Positions 1 through 7,934 of a DNA stretch of 12,919 nucleotides are shown piece after piece. Origin of the DNA: Candidatus Heimdallarchaeota archaeon (GTDB taxonomy: Archaea > Asgardarchaeota > Heimdallarchaeia > Hodarchaeales > LC-3); contig DAHXPE010000093.1 in the NCBI GenBank assembly GCA_027364495.1, positions 1-12,919 of the forward strand. Direction: 5' to 3'. Position 1 is the stretch's first letter, and each line of letters begins with the position of its first letter. Under the pieces are notes generated by a model, which saw nothing but the letters and a program-made list of their open reading frames with translations, did not search any database and was not told the DNA's origin. Position numbers and translations under genes: made by a program.

Positions 1-257
1 TAAATCCTGTTTTACGCAATTAGTTTGGATTTTGTTTGTATCCTGAATAAACCATCGACTTCATTGCTTAGTTCTCTTCCCTCTAATTCAAATCTTTAAT
101 AAAATCATGCATTTTTATTATTTGGTCTGTATATATATTTACTGTCCTGTATGATTCTTATTAATCAAAGTATTGAGAAGAAAGGGAAAATAAATTTAGA
201 TTAATTCATTTAAAGAATTTACAAATCAGTCCCATATTAATTCAATATATTAAAAAA

Positions 258-270
258 GCGAAATTAAAGC
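258..270 (+). promoter_or_regulatory. Weak candidate promoter of the membrane-arm operon
   Basis: GCGAAATTAAAG resembles a purine-rich BRE followed by a poor TATA element. It lies about 70-80 nt ahead of the inferred HyfB start, which would leave a leader of roughly 45 nt. The match is weak, and other AT-rich words in this stretch could serve equally well. Confidence 0.25.
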
Positions 271-323
271 TTGTTATTTGACTTTAACTGGTTAATAAAA
301 AACTAGATTAATTAATTTTTAAT

Positions 324-329
324 AGAAGG
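324..329 (+). promoter_or_regulatory. Shine-Dalgarno-like site deciding an upstream start for HyfB
   Basis: AGAAGG lies 9 nt before an in-frame CTG (339) and 6 nt before an in-frame ATT (336). There is no ATG, GTG or TTG in this frame before TTG 444. The frame is open from 312, and the codons from 339 to 443 encode a hydrophobic helix that HyfB proteins normally have. The site therefore supports translation from a near-cognate codon here. Confidence 0.4.
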
Positions 330-338
330 CTCTTTATT

Positions 339-2288
339 CTGATTGAATATCTTTTTGTTGGTTCACTTATTTTATTTATTTGTAGTATTATTCTTCCTTT
401 TTTTAAAATTTGGAAATTATCAAAGTATTTAACGGAACTTTCATTGATCGTATCGGTACTTGCCTTAACGTTTAATCTCGTTATTGTTCTTTTATTTTTT
501 TATAATAATAGTTTATCGATCTCTTTATTTACCTATCAATCTACGATCAGTCAATTAATCACTTTTTCGTTTCGAATAAATACTCTGTCTGCAATATTTA
601 GCTCACTAATTTCTATTGTTGGAATAAGTGTAGTTATTTATTCTTATGGTTATATTAATCATTACGATTCCGAAGTTAAAAAGACATTTTTGGTTAGTTC
701 AATTAGTATTTCATTATTAAGCCAGCTGTTATTTATTTATTCTGCCAATCTCCTGATATTCCTTTTTTTTTATGAGATAATGGCAATAATTTCATTTTTA
801 ACAATTATGACTGAATATGAAGACGATGAAACGAAAAAAGGAGGAATTTATTATTTTGTAATGGCATCGTGCAGTTCATTTCTTTTATTTACAGGAATAT
901 TGACAATTTTTGCATTTTCAAATCCACATAGCTTTGAAATTCAAAAGATCTTTTTTTCTGATCCAATAATCGGAAATTTTGTTTTTCTAACAATATTTTT
1001 TGCATTTGCCATAAAAGCAGGCCTAGTACCTTTTCATAAATGGCTTGTTTACGCTCATCCAGCTAGCCCTTCAAATGTTTCAGCTATTTTATCAGGTCTA
1101 ACGGTCAAAATGCCTATTTATGGATTTATTTTATTTTTAACAGAAATTTTTTATCAAGAATTAAATTGGGGGATACTAGTTACATTAATGGGATCCTTAA
1201 CAGCAATTTTAGGCATTATTTATGCTTTAAAGGAACCAATTTTAAAGCGTATGTTAGCTTATTCGAGTGTTGAAAACGTAGGAATAATTTTTACTGGCAT
1301 TGGTCTCTATATTATCTTTTCAACGCAAAATCTTTTTGCGATAGCAATTTTATGCTTAGCTGCATCGATTTTCCATGCATATAATCATGGTCTTTTTAAA
1401 TCATTATTATTCCTGGGTGCTGGAGCAATTATTAATATTACGAATAAAAAAAATATCAATGATTTAGGTGGATTAATTAAATTTGCTCCGTACACTTCTA
1501 TTTTTTTCTTAATAGGTTCCTTGTCTATTTCTGGTTTACCACCTTTTAATGGATTTGTTAGTGAATTAATGATTTTTCTAGCTTTTTTTAAATCAACGGT
1601 ACTTGTAGATCCCATTCTCAAAGGTTTTTTAATAATTATGTTAGCTAATTTTGGGCTGACAAGTGCTTTAGCATCAGCTTGTTTTGTCAAAAATTTTGGG
1701 GGAATATTTTTAGGAATTCTTAGGTCAAATAATTTAGATATTAAAGAACATGTACCAATGTCAATGCGTTTAGGTCAAGGAATATTGTCATTCGTTTGCA
1801 TATTTTTAGGTCTATTTGCTACATATATTTTCGAACTATTTGGATATAATTTTAATTTACCAAATATGCTTTTCGTAGGCATTTTAATTGGAATTGTATA
1901 TATACTCATTTACGCATTTCTGAGGATTTATTCTACTTCATCTGTACGAATAAGTGAAACTTGGGGATGTGGTTATTCCAACCTAGATAAAAATACCGAA
2001 TATACACCTACAGGATTTACTGAACCAATTGTCTCAATATTCAAAGATATTTATCGCCCTAAAAAGACAGTTACTATAGATTTCGAAGACAATTCAAAAT
2101 CCATTGTCTCTGGCGGGACAGTACACATTGATCTAATCAGTATTTTTGAAGAGTATATGTACAATCCTATTTCAAAAGTATTCAATCGCATAACAAGTAT
2201 TATTGCGAAGTTAGAAAATAATAATTCTAATACTTATATTTTATATCTCTTTCTAACATTATTTTTTATTCTTTTTTTATTTGTGTGA
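339..2288 (+). CDS. hyfB: HyfB-like Mrp-type antiporter subunit of an Ehr / group 4 hydrogenase-like complex
   Basis: This is an integral membrane subunit of the NuoL/M/N-Mrp antiporter superfamily, expected to translocate H+ or Na+ in the membrane arm. Numbered from TTG 444, it shows the hallmark charged residues: E111 in FFYEIMAIISF, K191 in IKAGLVPFHKW, K222 in LTVKMPIYG, and K319 in HGLFKSLLF. SSVENVG and LPPFNGF are also present. The C-terminal SETWGCGY motif followed by TGFTEP and a last helix is typical of HyfB rather than HyfF. The start is uncertain. TTG 444 is the first conventional start and gives 614 aa, but 35 upstream codons in the same frame encode an extra helix (EYLFVGSLILFICSIILPFF) matching TM1 of HyfB. 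That gives about 649 aa, close to the 672 aa of E. coli HyfB. I therefore place the start at CTG 339, after AGAAGG; ATT 336 or 342 are alternatives. It is first of four tightly packed plus-strand genes, with a 6-nt gap to the next. Confidence 0.88.
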   Translation: MIEYLFVGSLILFICSIILPFFKIWKLSKYLTELSLIVSVLALTFNLVIVLLFFYNNSLSISLFTYQSTISQLITFSFRINTLSAIFSSLISIVGISVVIYSYGYINHYDSEVKKTFLVSSISISLLSQLLFIYSANLLIFLFFYEIMAIISFLTIMTEYEDDETKKGGIYYFVMASCSSFLLFTGILTIFAFSNPHSFEIQKIFFSDPIIGNFVFLTIFFAFAIKAGLVPFHKWLVYAHPASPSNVSAILSGLTVKMPIYGFILFLTEIFYQELNWGILVTLMGSLTAILGIIYALKEPILKRMLAYSSVENVGIIFTGIGLYIIFSTQNLFAIAILCLAASIFHAYNHGLFKSLLFLGAGAIINITNKKNINDLGGLIKFAPYTSIFFLIGSLSISGLPPFNGFVSELMIFLAFFKSTVLVDPILKGFLIIMLANFGLTSALASACFVKNFGGIFLGILRSNNLDIKEHVPMSMRLGQGILSFVCIFLGLFATYIFELFGYNFNLPNMLFVGILIGIVYILIYAFLRIYSTSSVRISETWGCGYSNLDKNTEYTPTGFTEPIVSIFKDIYRPKKTVTIDFEDNSKSIVSGGTVHIDLISIFEEYMYNPISKVFNRITSIIAKLENNNSNTYILYLFLTLFFILFLFV

Positions 2289-2294
2289 TAAAAT

Positions 2295-3293
2295 ATGGCA
2301 ATTATTGAAAAATTATTGTATCAATCTCTGGAATTTCTTCTTTATTTTATCATTAATACCAGTTATGTTATATTAATTTCTCCGTTTTTATTAACTCTTA
2401 TTAAAAAAATCAAAGCCTTTACCCAAAAACGAGTTGGACCACCATGGTTTCAAGGGTATTACAATTTATTAAAATTATTCAGGAAAGAAACAGTGTACTC
2501 TTCAACATCATCCATCATTATGAGAATTACACCAGTTTTTAATTTGTCAATAATTATTGTTGCATCTTTGTCTGTTCCCATCTTATTCATTCCAAGCTTG
2601 CAAAATACATTTGGAAACGTTATTTTGCTCATCTATTTACTTGCCCTTACCAAATTTTTTTTAGCATTATCTGGACTTGATGCGGGTAGTACTTTTGGTG
2701 GAATGGGAAGTTCAAGAGAAATGACAGTACTAGCTGTTTTCGAACCAATTATTATTCTTGTGTTCGTTGCCTTAGTATTTATCTTCAGAACAACTGATAT
2801 TTTTGAAATGTTCACCATTTCTGCTTCCTGTTCCAACAATATAATTTCATCTTCTCAAACCTGTCATTATTCTTTCCCTTTACTGATCCCTATTGTAATT
2901 TCCTTATTTGTCATGTTAATAGTTGAAACTGCTCGAATTCCTGTTGATAATCCTGAGACTCATCTTGAATTGACCATGATACACGAAGCTATGACTTTAG
3001 AACAGTCTGGTCCGAACCTTGCAATGCTTGAAATTTCTCATGGTGTTAAACAAACAATTATTATGGCATTAATAATAAATATAATTTTTCCATTCGGATT
3101 GGCAATTAGTTTAAATCCTTTTGATTTATTCATTAGTTTTTTTGCTTTCACGATTAAAATAATTGTCTTATCAATTTTAGTAGGAATTTTTGAATCGTCA
3201 ATTGCAAAATTCAGATTACTCCGTTTACCCACATTATTCAGCATAGCTCTCTTCCTACCAGTAATTGCAATAGGACTGAGTGTATTTACATAA
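2295..3293 (+). CDS. hyfC: HyfC / NuoH-like membrane subunit
   Basis: This is the membrane subunit that links the hydrophilic arm to the antiporter chain in complex I-type enzymes (NuoH/HyfC/HycD family). At 332 aa it is close to the usual 310-330. About eight hydrophobic helices are visible. Family motifs are clear: KRVGPPWFQGYYNLLKLF at residues 45-62 (cytoplasmic loop 1), GGMGSSREM at 135-143, and ETARIPVDNPETHLEL at 211-226 (the acidic loop facing the NuoB/NuoD-type subunits). The acidic and basic residues of this loop are intact, so docking to a hydrophilic arm is expected even though the arm encoded here has lost its cofactor ligands. ATG 2295 follows the previous stop by 6 nt. GTGA overlapping that stop may act as the ribosome site. 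Translational coupling is likely. Confidence 0.93.
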   Translation: MAIIEKLLYQSLEFLLYFIINTSYVILISPFLLTLIKKIKAFTQKRVGPPWFQGYYNLLKLFRKETVYSSTSSIIMRITPVFNLSIIIVASLSVPILFIPSLQNTFGNVILLIYLLALTKFFLALSGLDAGSTFGGMGSSREMTVLAVFEPIIILVFVALVFIFRTTDIFEMFTISASCSNNIISSSQTCHYSFPLLIPIVISLFVMLIVETARIPVDNPETHLELTMIHEAMTLEQSGPNLAMLEISHGVKQTIIMALIINIIFPFGLAISLNPFDLFISFFAFTIKIIVLSILVGIFESSIAKFRLLRLPTLFSIALFLPVIAIGLSVFT

Positions 3294-3310
3294 TAAGAGG
3301 AATTCAATCT

Positions 3311-4009
3311 ATGCAAACTACATTAATAGATGATACTATTAGAACATTACTAATATTTTTGCTTTTGGATGTTATTTTTATTTTACGAACACGAACTCTA
3401 AATAGTATTGTAAAGTTATATTCTTTTCAGTCATTCTTACTATTTATCATTGGTTTTTTACTTTATTATGAAGACGGTGAAATTTTTATTCTAGTACTTG
3501 CATTTTTGACTTTGATAAGTAAAGCAATCCTCCTACCTTATTATATTCAACGTATTGCAATGCGTTTGAAAATCAAAAGAGATATAGTATTTGAATATTT
3601 GACAGGTACAACATCAATCCTCCTTAGTTTAGTCACTATAACTGTTGTTTATAAAGTACTGACAAATTTTGCTCCTGATCTCAATATATCAATACAAAGT
3701 ATCAAATTTATTGGTATGGTAGTAGGTTTGTCGCTTGCTTTTATTGGATTAATTATTATTTTTACCAGAAGAATGGTGATAACTGACATTATTGGTTATC
3801 TGACAATGGAGAATGCATTAGTTCTGATGTCTTATTCTCTAGTTGAATTACCGTATATAATTGATATCCTCATCATTTTGGATGTAATGATTATCGCATT
3901 ACTTTCAGCAACACTAGCCTTTGGAATTGATACGTCTATTGAAGAATTCCATGAAAATTTAGCTTTAAGTAAAATATTTAGAAATTCAGCTACAAAAAAA
4001 AGGTTTTAA
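3311..4009 (+). CDS. hyfE: HyfE-like membrane subunit
   Basis: This is a small membrane subunit of 232 aa (E. coli HyfE is 216 aa) with about six to seven helices. The N-terminal half resembles a NuoK/MrpC-type fold. The best recognition motif is IIGYLTMENALVLMSYSL at residues 161-178, matching the FGYCLMENG segment of HyfE. SKAILLPYYIQRIA at 70-83 matches the TKVLLVPLIMTYAA segment. The role is to connect antiporter-like subunits in the membrane arm and perhaps to supply an ion half-channel. The start is well supported by AAGAGG at 3295-3300, 10 nt before ATG. The gene sits between hyfC and hyfF as in bacterial hyf operons, except that no hyfD is present. Confidence 0.9.
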   Translation: MQTTLIDDTIRTLLIFLLLDVIFILRTRTLNSIVKLYSFQSFLLFIIGFLLYYEDGEIFILVLAFLTLISKAILLPYYIQRIAMRLKIKRDIVFEYLTGTTSILLSLVTITVVYKVLTNFAPDLNISIQSIKFIGMVVGLSLAFIGLIIIFTRRMVITDIIGYLTMENALVLMSYSLVELPYIIDILIILDVMIIALLSATLAFGIDTSIEEFHENLALSKIFRNSATKKRF

Positions 4010-4011
4010 AA

Positions 4012-5481
4012 ATGATCTACGATTTCGCTTTTATAACAATTTTCTTTTTGATTCTTATAATCATTTCAAATTCACATAGATTTATGAATCTCTTTACAAT
4101 TTTACTTTCAATTTCGTTATTCATATTATCTGCATATACTTTACAAGTTGTACCTTTACCAATATACTACAATGAATTTTATAACTATATATTCATTGAT
4201 TACCTTAATGTATACATGGTTTTAATCAATGAAACTGTCTTTACTTTAGCCAGTCTATATGCTCTAGGATATATTGAAAGTCTTGTTTCTCATGGTGAAT
4301 TGCATAGAAAAAACTTGAAATTATTTTATTTATCTTTTAATTTACTTAACGTTTTTATAATATTAGCATTTTTTTCTAATAATTTGGCATTGTTTTTAAT
4401 TTTTGCGGAATTAACTACAATTTTCGGAGCATTACTTATTGCAATTCTAAATGCGAAAGAGAATATAGACGCTGCATTGAAATACCTCTTTGTTGTCTCA
4501 TCTACCATGGTTTTTGCATTTATAGGAATTTTATTTTTATACACATTATCACAGAAATATAACTATTCTACATTGAACTGGAATGAACTAGTCCAATTAA
4601 GTCAAAAAACCCCCTTAGTTGCTAGCTATATGCTTTTAACATTCGTCTTTGTAAATTTGGGGTTGATGGCTAAAGCAGGAATTGCACCTTTTCATACATG
4701 GCTTCCACATGCTCATTCAACAGCTCCTTCTGTTATTTCAACAATTCTATCTGGAGCTGTATTAAATGTAGGAATTTATGGGATGATTAGGTTATTCTTT
4801 ATATACAAAAACACTAGTGTTCATACCATTATCTCAGATATATTGCTATTTTTTGGATTGTTAAGTATGGGAATTGGTGTTTTTAGTATGTATCAACAGA
4901 GAAACCTAAAAATGCTTATCGCCTATTCAAGCATTGAACAAATGGGGTTAATGGTGATTGCTATTGGTATTGGAACCCAAAGCTCAATTTATTGGCTCAT
5001 GTTCTATATAGCTATGCATTCTCTTGCCAAATCATTGTTATTTCTATCCGCTGGAGTAATGCATCGTCAATACAAGAGCAATGAACTTATTTCTATGATT
5101 AATGTACTCAAATTGCAGCCCCTGGCATCTATAGGCCTTATTGTTGGTTCATTATCCGTTCTTGGTTTCCCACCTTTTGCTTTATTTTTTCCGAAAATTT
5201 TTATCTTGTCAGAAATTGCTAAAAGTTCATTGGTTTTACTTGTATTCGTTCTATTTTTCTTTTTAATAGCCATATCAGCATTTACTGTATTATTTGCTAG
5301 ATTGTTTACAAAAATGACAGTTCATAAAGATCTTGATGTTATAAAGGAATATAGATCACCACTTTTGATGAAAGTTCCTTTAGTATTATTAATTATTTCT
5401 TTATTTGTATTTGGAATTTATATTCCTTCACAGTTTCAGAATTTAATTCTAACAATTCAAAGATATCTATTTAGCGTTTGA
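4012..5481 (+). CDS. hyfF: HyfF-like Mrp-type antiporter subunit
   Basis: This is a second NuoL/M/N-type ion-translocating subunit, 489 aa with about 14 helices (E. coli HyfF is 526 aa). Visible channel residues are E133 in TM5 (LIFAELTTIFGALLIA), K221 in TM7 (LGLMAKAGIAPFHTWLPHAH), K340 in HSLAKSLLFL and K395 after LGFPPFALFFP. SSIEQMG at 306-312 is the usual family signature. At the TM8 position where the HyfB-like protein has Lys, this one has Asn (SGAVLNVGIYG). It lacks the W-CGY C-terminal extension of HyfB, which together with the gene order after hyfE supports HyfF. HyfD is a possible alternative name. ATG is 3 nt after the hyfE stop, with an A-rich AAGG ahead of it inside the end of hyfE. 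Confidence 0.9.
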   Translation: MIYDFAFITIFFLILIIISNSHRFMNLFTILLSISLFILSAYTLQVVPLPIYYNEFYNYIFIDYLNVYMVLINETVFTLASLYALGYIESLVSHGELHRKNLKLFYLSFNLLNVFIILAFFSNNLALFLIFAELTTIFGALLIAILNAKENIDAALKYLFVVSSTMVFAFIGILFLYTLSQKYNYSTLNWNELVQLSQKTPLVASYMLLTFVFVNLGLMAKAGIAPFHTWLPHAHSTAPSVISTILSGAVLNVGIYGMIRLFFIYKNTSVHTIISDILLFFGLLSMGIGVFSMYQQRNLKMLIAYSSIEQMGLMVIAIGIGTQSSIYWLMFYIAMHSLAKSLLFLSAGVMHRQYKSNELISMINVLKLQPLASIGLIVGSLSVLGFPPFALFFPKIFILSEIAKSSLVLLVFVLFFFLIAISAFTVLFARLFTKMTVHKDLDVIKEYRSPLLMKVPLVLLIISLFVFGIYIPSQFQNLILTIQRYLFSV

Positions 5482-5496
5482 TATATTTTTCATTTA

Positions 5497-5520
5497 TTAA
5501 TTAATTAGATAATTAATTAA
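5497..5520. terminator. AT-only inverted repeat between convergent operons, possible bidirectional terminator
   Basis: TTAATTAATTA (5497-5507) and TAATTAATTAA (5510-5520) are perfect 11-bp inverted repeats separated by GA. The element lies 16 nt after the hyfF stop, next to T-rich DNA (5485-5495). It could end plus-strand transcription. The stem is pure A/T and partly self-complementary, so stability would be low and chance occurrence in AT-rich DNA is possible. Confidence 0.35.
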
Positions 5521-5683
5521 CTATAATATTTTCATTTTAGTTACTTAAAGAATGAATAACACAATAGATTTGATAGATATCCTTGAAAAAATACTTTTAA
5601 AAACCCAAAAGAACTTTATTTAGACTCATTTAGAATTTAAGAATTTTCAGAAATTTTGGTATTCAAAATTTAATCCTTGAATT

Positions 5684-5689
5684 AAAAAA
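5684..5689 (-). terminator. Poly-T tract downstream of the small-subunit gene
   Basis: On the minus strand this reads as a run of six T, preceded by TTTTCAATTTCAA, about 40 nt beyond the stop of the NuoB-like gene. T-rich runs serve as archaeal transcription terminators. The rest of 5482-5727 shows no coding potential. Confidence 0.3.
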
Positions 5690-5727
5690 TTGAAATTGAA
5701 AATGGAGATACAATAAATAAAGTAAAT

Positions 5728-6255
5728 TTATTTGGTTTCATTCTTATTTTTTATTGAGATTATTAATCTATGAATTCCCTGAATTATTTCTAAGGGAGTA
5801 GGTGGATTTCCTGGTATTTTAATATCTACTGGAAGTATTTTATCAACTGATCCATTAACTGCATAGGTCCCATTAAAAATTCCTAATCCACAGGCATCAT
5901 CGCCTACAGCAATTACAAATTTAGGATTTGAAGCCGCCTCAAATGTTTTCTTAAAAGCTATTTCCATATTATGGGTTACTGCTCCTGTAACTAACAATAC
6001 ATCAGCATGCCTAGGTGATGCAACAAAAGATAAACCAAATCGTTCTATATCATAATGTGGTGTTGTTAAATTGGTACATTCAATTTCTGTTGCATTATCG
6101 CTACCAGTATCTACTTCCCTTATTGCTAAACTTTTTCCAAAGATTGATTGGATTTCCTGTTTCAGTTGTATTCCAACAGTTTCAAAATCTGTGTCTTTAA
6201 ACGATATTTTTTCTGTTACTTTAGGTTTTACTAAATTGATAATTGATCTAAACAT
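5728..6255 (-). CDS. hyfI: NuoB/HyfI-like small subunit lacking all [4Fe-4S] ligands
   Basis: This is a homologue of the small subunit of group 4 [NiFe] hydrogenases and of complex I NuoB, 175 aa. The fold is plainly conserved: PHYDIERFGLSFVASPRHAD (66-85), LLVTGAVTHNM, GSVDKILPVDIKIPG (135-149) and PPTP. The cofactor ligands are not. Aligned by eye with E. coli HycG (CGGCNGC, GAC, PGC), the equivalents here are T50-G-S-D53-N-A-T56, D120 and N150, so all four Cys that bind the proximal (N2-type) cluster are replaced. The only nearby Cys are C60 and C122, which do not fit the pattern. The protein should therefore not carry that cluster. AGAGGAT on the minus strand, about 8-9 nt before ATG 6255, supports the start. 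It follows the large-subunit gene by 14 nt, in one operon. A structural role joining the large subunit to HyfC is inferred. Confidence 0.88.
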   Translation of the reverse strand: MFRSIINLVKPKVTEKISFKDTDFETVGIQLKQEIQSIFGKSLAIREVDTGSDNATEIECTNLTTPHYDIERFGLSFVASPRHADVLLVTGAVTHNMEIAFKKTFEAASNPKFVIAVGDDACGLGIFNGTYAVNGSVDKILPVDIKIPGNPPTPLEIIQGIHRLIISIKNKNETK

Positions 6256-6269
6256 GTTTTTATCCTCTT

Positions 6270-7844
6270 TTACAAATCTGTTCCAGCATAACTCAGATTA
6301 AAACTTTTATTTATAAGCGGAAAATCCGGAACGATATTCCCTATGACCGCATGTTGAATGGCTTGCCAATTATTAAATGATGCAGTGCGTATTTTGTAAC
6401 GATCAATTTTTCCATCTTTAACATAAACGAAATGGAAATTTTGTCCACGAGCTGCTTCGATAACAATAGATGCAAACCCAGTTTTCAATTTTGGACAAGG
6501 AATGACAAAATTTCCTTCAGTTAAATTTTCTATAATGAAAAGAATTCGTTTTGCTGATTCAAGAACTTCATTCTGTTTCACATTGAAACGTGCCAATACA
6601 TCTCCATCTGTTTCAGTTACGACATCCATTTCTTTATTTTGAAAATAACCATAAGGGTGTTTAAAACGTTCATCAATTTTATGATTTTTGACAGCTCTTG
6701 CAATAGTTCCAGTTATATGCAGTGGTTCTATTAATGATTCTTTTACAACTCCCGCTGTCGCAAATCGATCTATAACAGAAGTCATTCCGAGAGTCTTTTT
6801 TATCGATTTGGTAAATCTTTTTGTAAAATTTTCTAAATAAAGACTTAAACTTGAAAGAGCCTCTTTTGACAAATCTCTCTGTAATCCGCCTATAGTCAAA
6901 ATTCCCTTCATAAATCTTGATCCAGTTAACGCTTGATTATGCCTGAAAATTTCTTCACGGAGGATAAACAAATCAGAAGCTCCAACAGGATAAGCAACGT
7001 CTATTATCATTCCTGCTAAATCAGAAATAAATGAATAAATTCTTTCTAATTCCAATAGAATAGTTCGTAATTGCCAGGCCCTAGGAGGAAGGGTCATTTG
7101 TGCAATTTTTTCAATAGTCATACAATAGGCAACACCATTGGCAATAGTTTCATCTCCACTAATTGTTTCAGCAATTTTAATAACATCAAAGGGATCCTTT
7201 CCTTCTGATAATTTTTCAATTCCTCGATGCATATAAAATAATCTTATTTCTAAATTGTAAATAGTTTCACCTATTACACTGAATCGAAAATGCCCTGGTT
7301 CAATAATTCCAGCGTGTACTGGTCCAACAGGTATTTGATAGACTCCTTCACCTTCAATAGTTTTGAATTTATATTCTTCCACAGAATGATCTAGGGGAAT
7401 AGTTTGAATTTGTTTGTTAATAAAACTTTTTCTGAGTGGATGAAAATTGTTTGGATACATTTCATGTAAAAATAACCTTCTCATATCAAAACTATTAATA
7501 AAATTAATTCCAAATCCATCATTAATTTCGCGTTCATACCAGTTCGCTGATGGATACTGATTTGCAATTGATACAGTTGAATCTTCAGATAAAGGAACTA
7601 TAATTGAAAAAATTTTTTGAAAATCACTGTGTTCGAAAAAATAGAGAATGGATATTCCCCTGAAATCTTCAAAATTTTCGATACAGACCATACTAACAAG
7701 TGCAAATTTTGATTCTTTTAATTGATCGACAAATGATATAAAATTTTCTTCTTCGATTAAATAATATTCTTCGGATACTGCATCATAATCAGAGATTATT
7801 TTAAACGAATATTTTCCTAATTCAGGCATAATTTGATTTTTCAT
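6270..7844 (-). CDS. hyfG: Fused NuoC-NuoD (HycE/HyfG-type) large subunit without NiFe ligands
   Basis: This 524-aa protein has the HycE/HyfG layout. An N-terminal 30-kDa/NuoC domain (about 1-145) carries NWYEREINDGFGINF (101-115) and DMRRLFLHEMYPNNFHPLRK (120-139). It is fused to a NuoD/hydrogenase-large-subunit domain (about 165-524) with PVGPVHAG, EPGHFRF, EIRLFYMHRGIEKL (199-212) and EAARGQNFHFVYVKDG (463-478). In active group 4 hydrogenases the domain starts with a CGIC motif and ends with DPCxxCT. Here these are S229-G-D-E232 and S518-Y-A-G521-T-D, so all four NiFe-binding Cys are absent. The C-terminal end also matches the mature protein length, leaving no peptide for a maturation protease to remove. 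This is the signature of Ehr complexes. His residues in the GPVH and PGHF segments, equivalent in position to the quinone-pocket region of NuoD, remain. ATG 7844 has GGAA shortly upstream; ATG 7829 is an alternative. Confidence 0.92.
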   Translation of the reverse strand: MKNQIMPELGKYSFKIISDYDAVSEEYYLIEEENFISFVDQLKESKFALVSMVCIENFEDFRGISILYFFEHSDFQKIFSIIVPLSEDSTVSIANQYPSANWYEREINDGFGINFINSFDMRRLFLHEMYPNNFHPLRKSFINKQIQTIPLDHSVEEYKFKTIEGEGVYQIPVGPVHAGIIEPGHFRFSVIGETIYNLEIRLFYMHRGIEKLSEGKDPFDVIKIAETISGDETIANGVAYCMTIEKIAQMTLPPRAWQLRTILLELERIYSFISDLAGMIIDVAYPVGASDLFILREEIFRHNQALTGSRFMKGILTIGGLQRDLSKEALSSLSLYLENFTKRFTKSIKKTLGMTSVIDRFATAGVVKESLIEPLHITGTIARAVKNHKIDERFKHPYGYFQNKEMDVVTETDGDVLARFNVKQNEVLESAKRILFIIENLTEGNFVIPCPKLKTGFASIVIEAARGQNFHFVYVKDGKIDRYKIRTASFNNWQAIQHAVIGNIVPDFPLINKSFNLSYAGTDL

Positions 7845-7934
7845 TATTTTCCAGGCTGTTTATTTTAATTTTTAAACTATTTAGTTTAGAATTCTTTATT
7901 TTTCAATTTACAAAAATTAAAATTTTTAATATCT

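Larger units (their letters stand above)
1..338. other. Left-edge non-coding stretch upstream of the HyfB-like gene
   Basis: No open frame of convincing length or composition is present on either strand. The stretch is AT-rich, with short homopolymer runs and stop codons in all frames. Near its right end are a weak archaeal-type promoter candidate (258-270) and the ribosome-site-like AGAAGG (324-329) that belong to the HyfB-like gene. I see nothing else. Confidence 0.6.

Noticed and set aside
1385..1690. Long minus-strand frame inside the HyfB-like gene, and similar antisense frames in hyfC, hyfF, the methyltransferase, the small-subunit gene and the exporter
   Set aside because: They lie opposite or across strongly supported genes, have no recognisable domains, and reflect codon bias of the true frame.
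339..5481. A stand-alone Mrp Na+/H+ antiporter operon
   Set aside because: HyfC/NuoH-like and HyfE-like genes are present, the first gene has the HyfB C-terminal signature, and MrpB, F and G-type genes are missing.
6270..7844. Functional H2-evolving hydrogenase
   Set aside because: The NiFe-binding cysteine pairs are absent in the large subunit and the proximal cluster ligands are absent in the small subunit.
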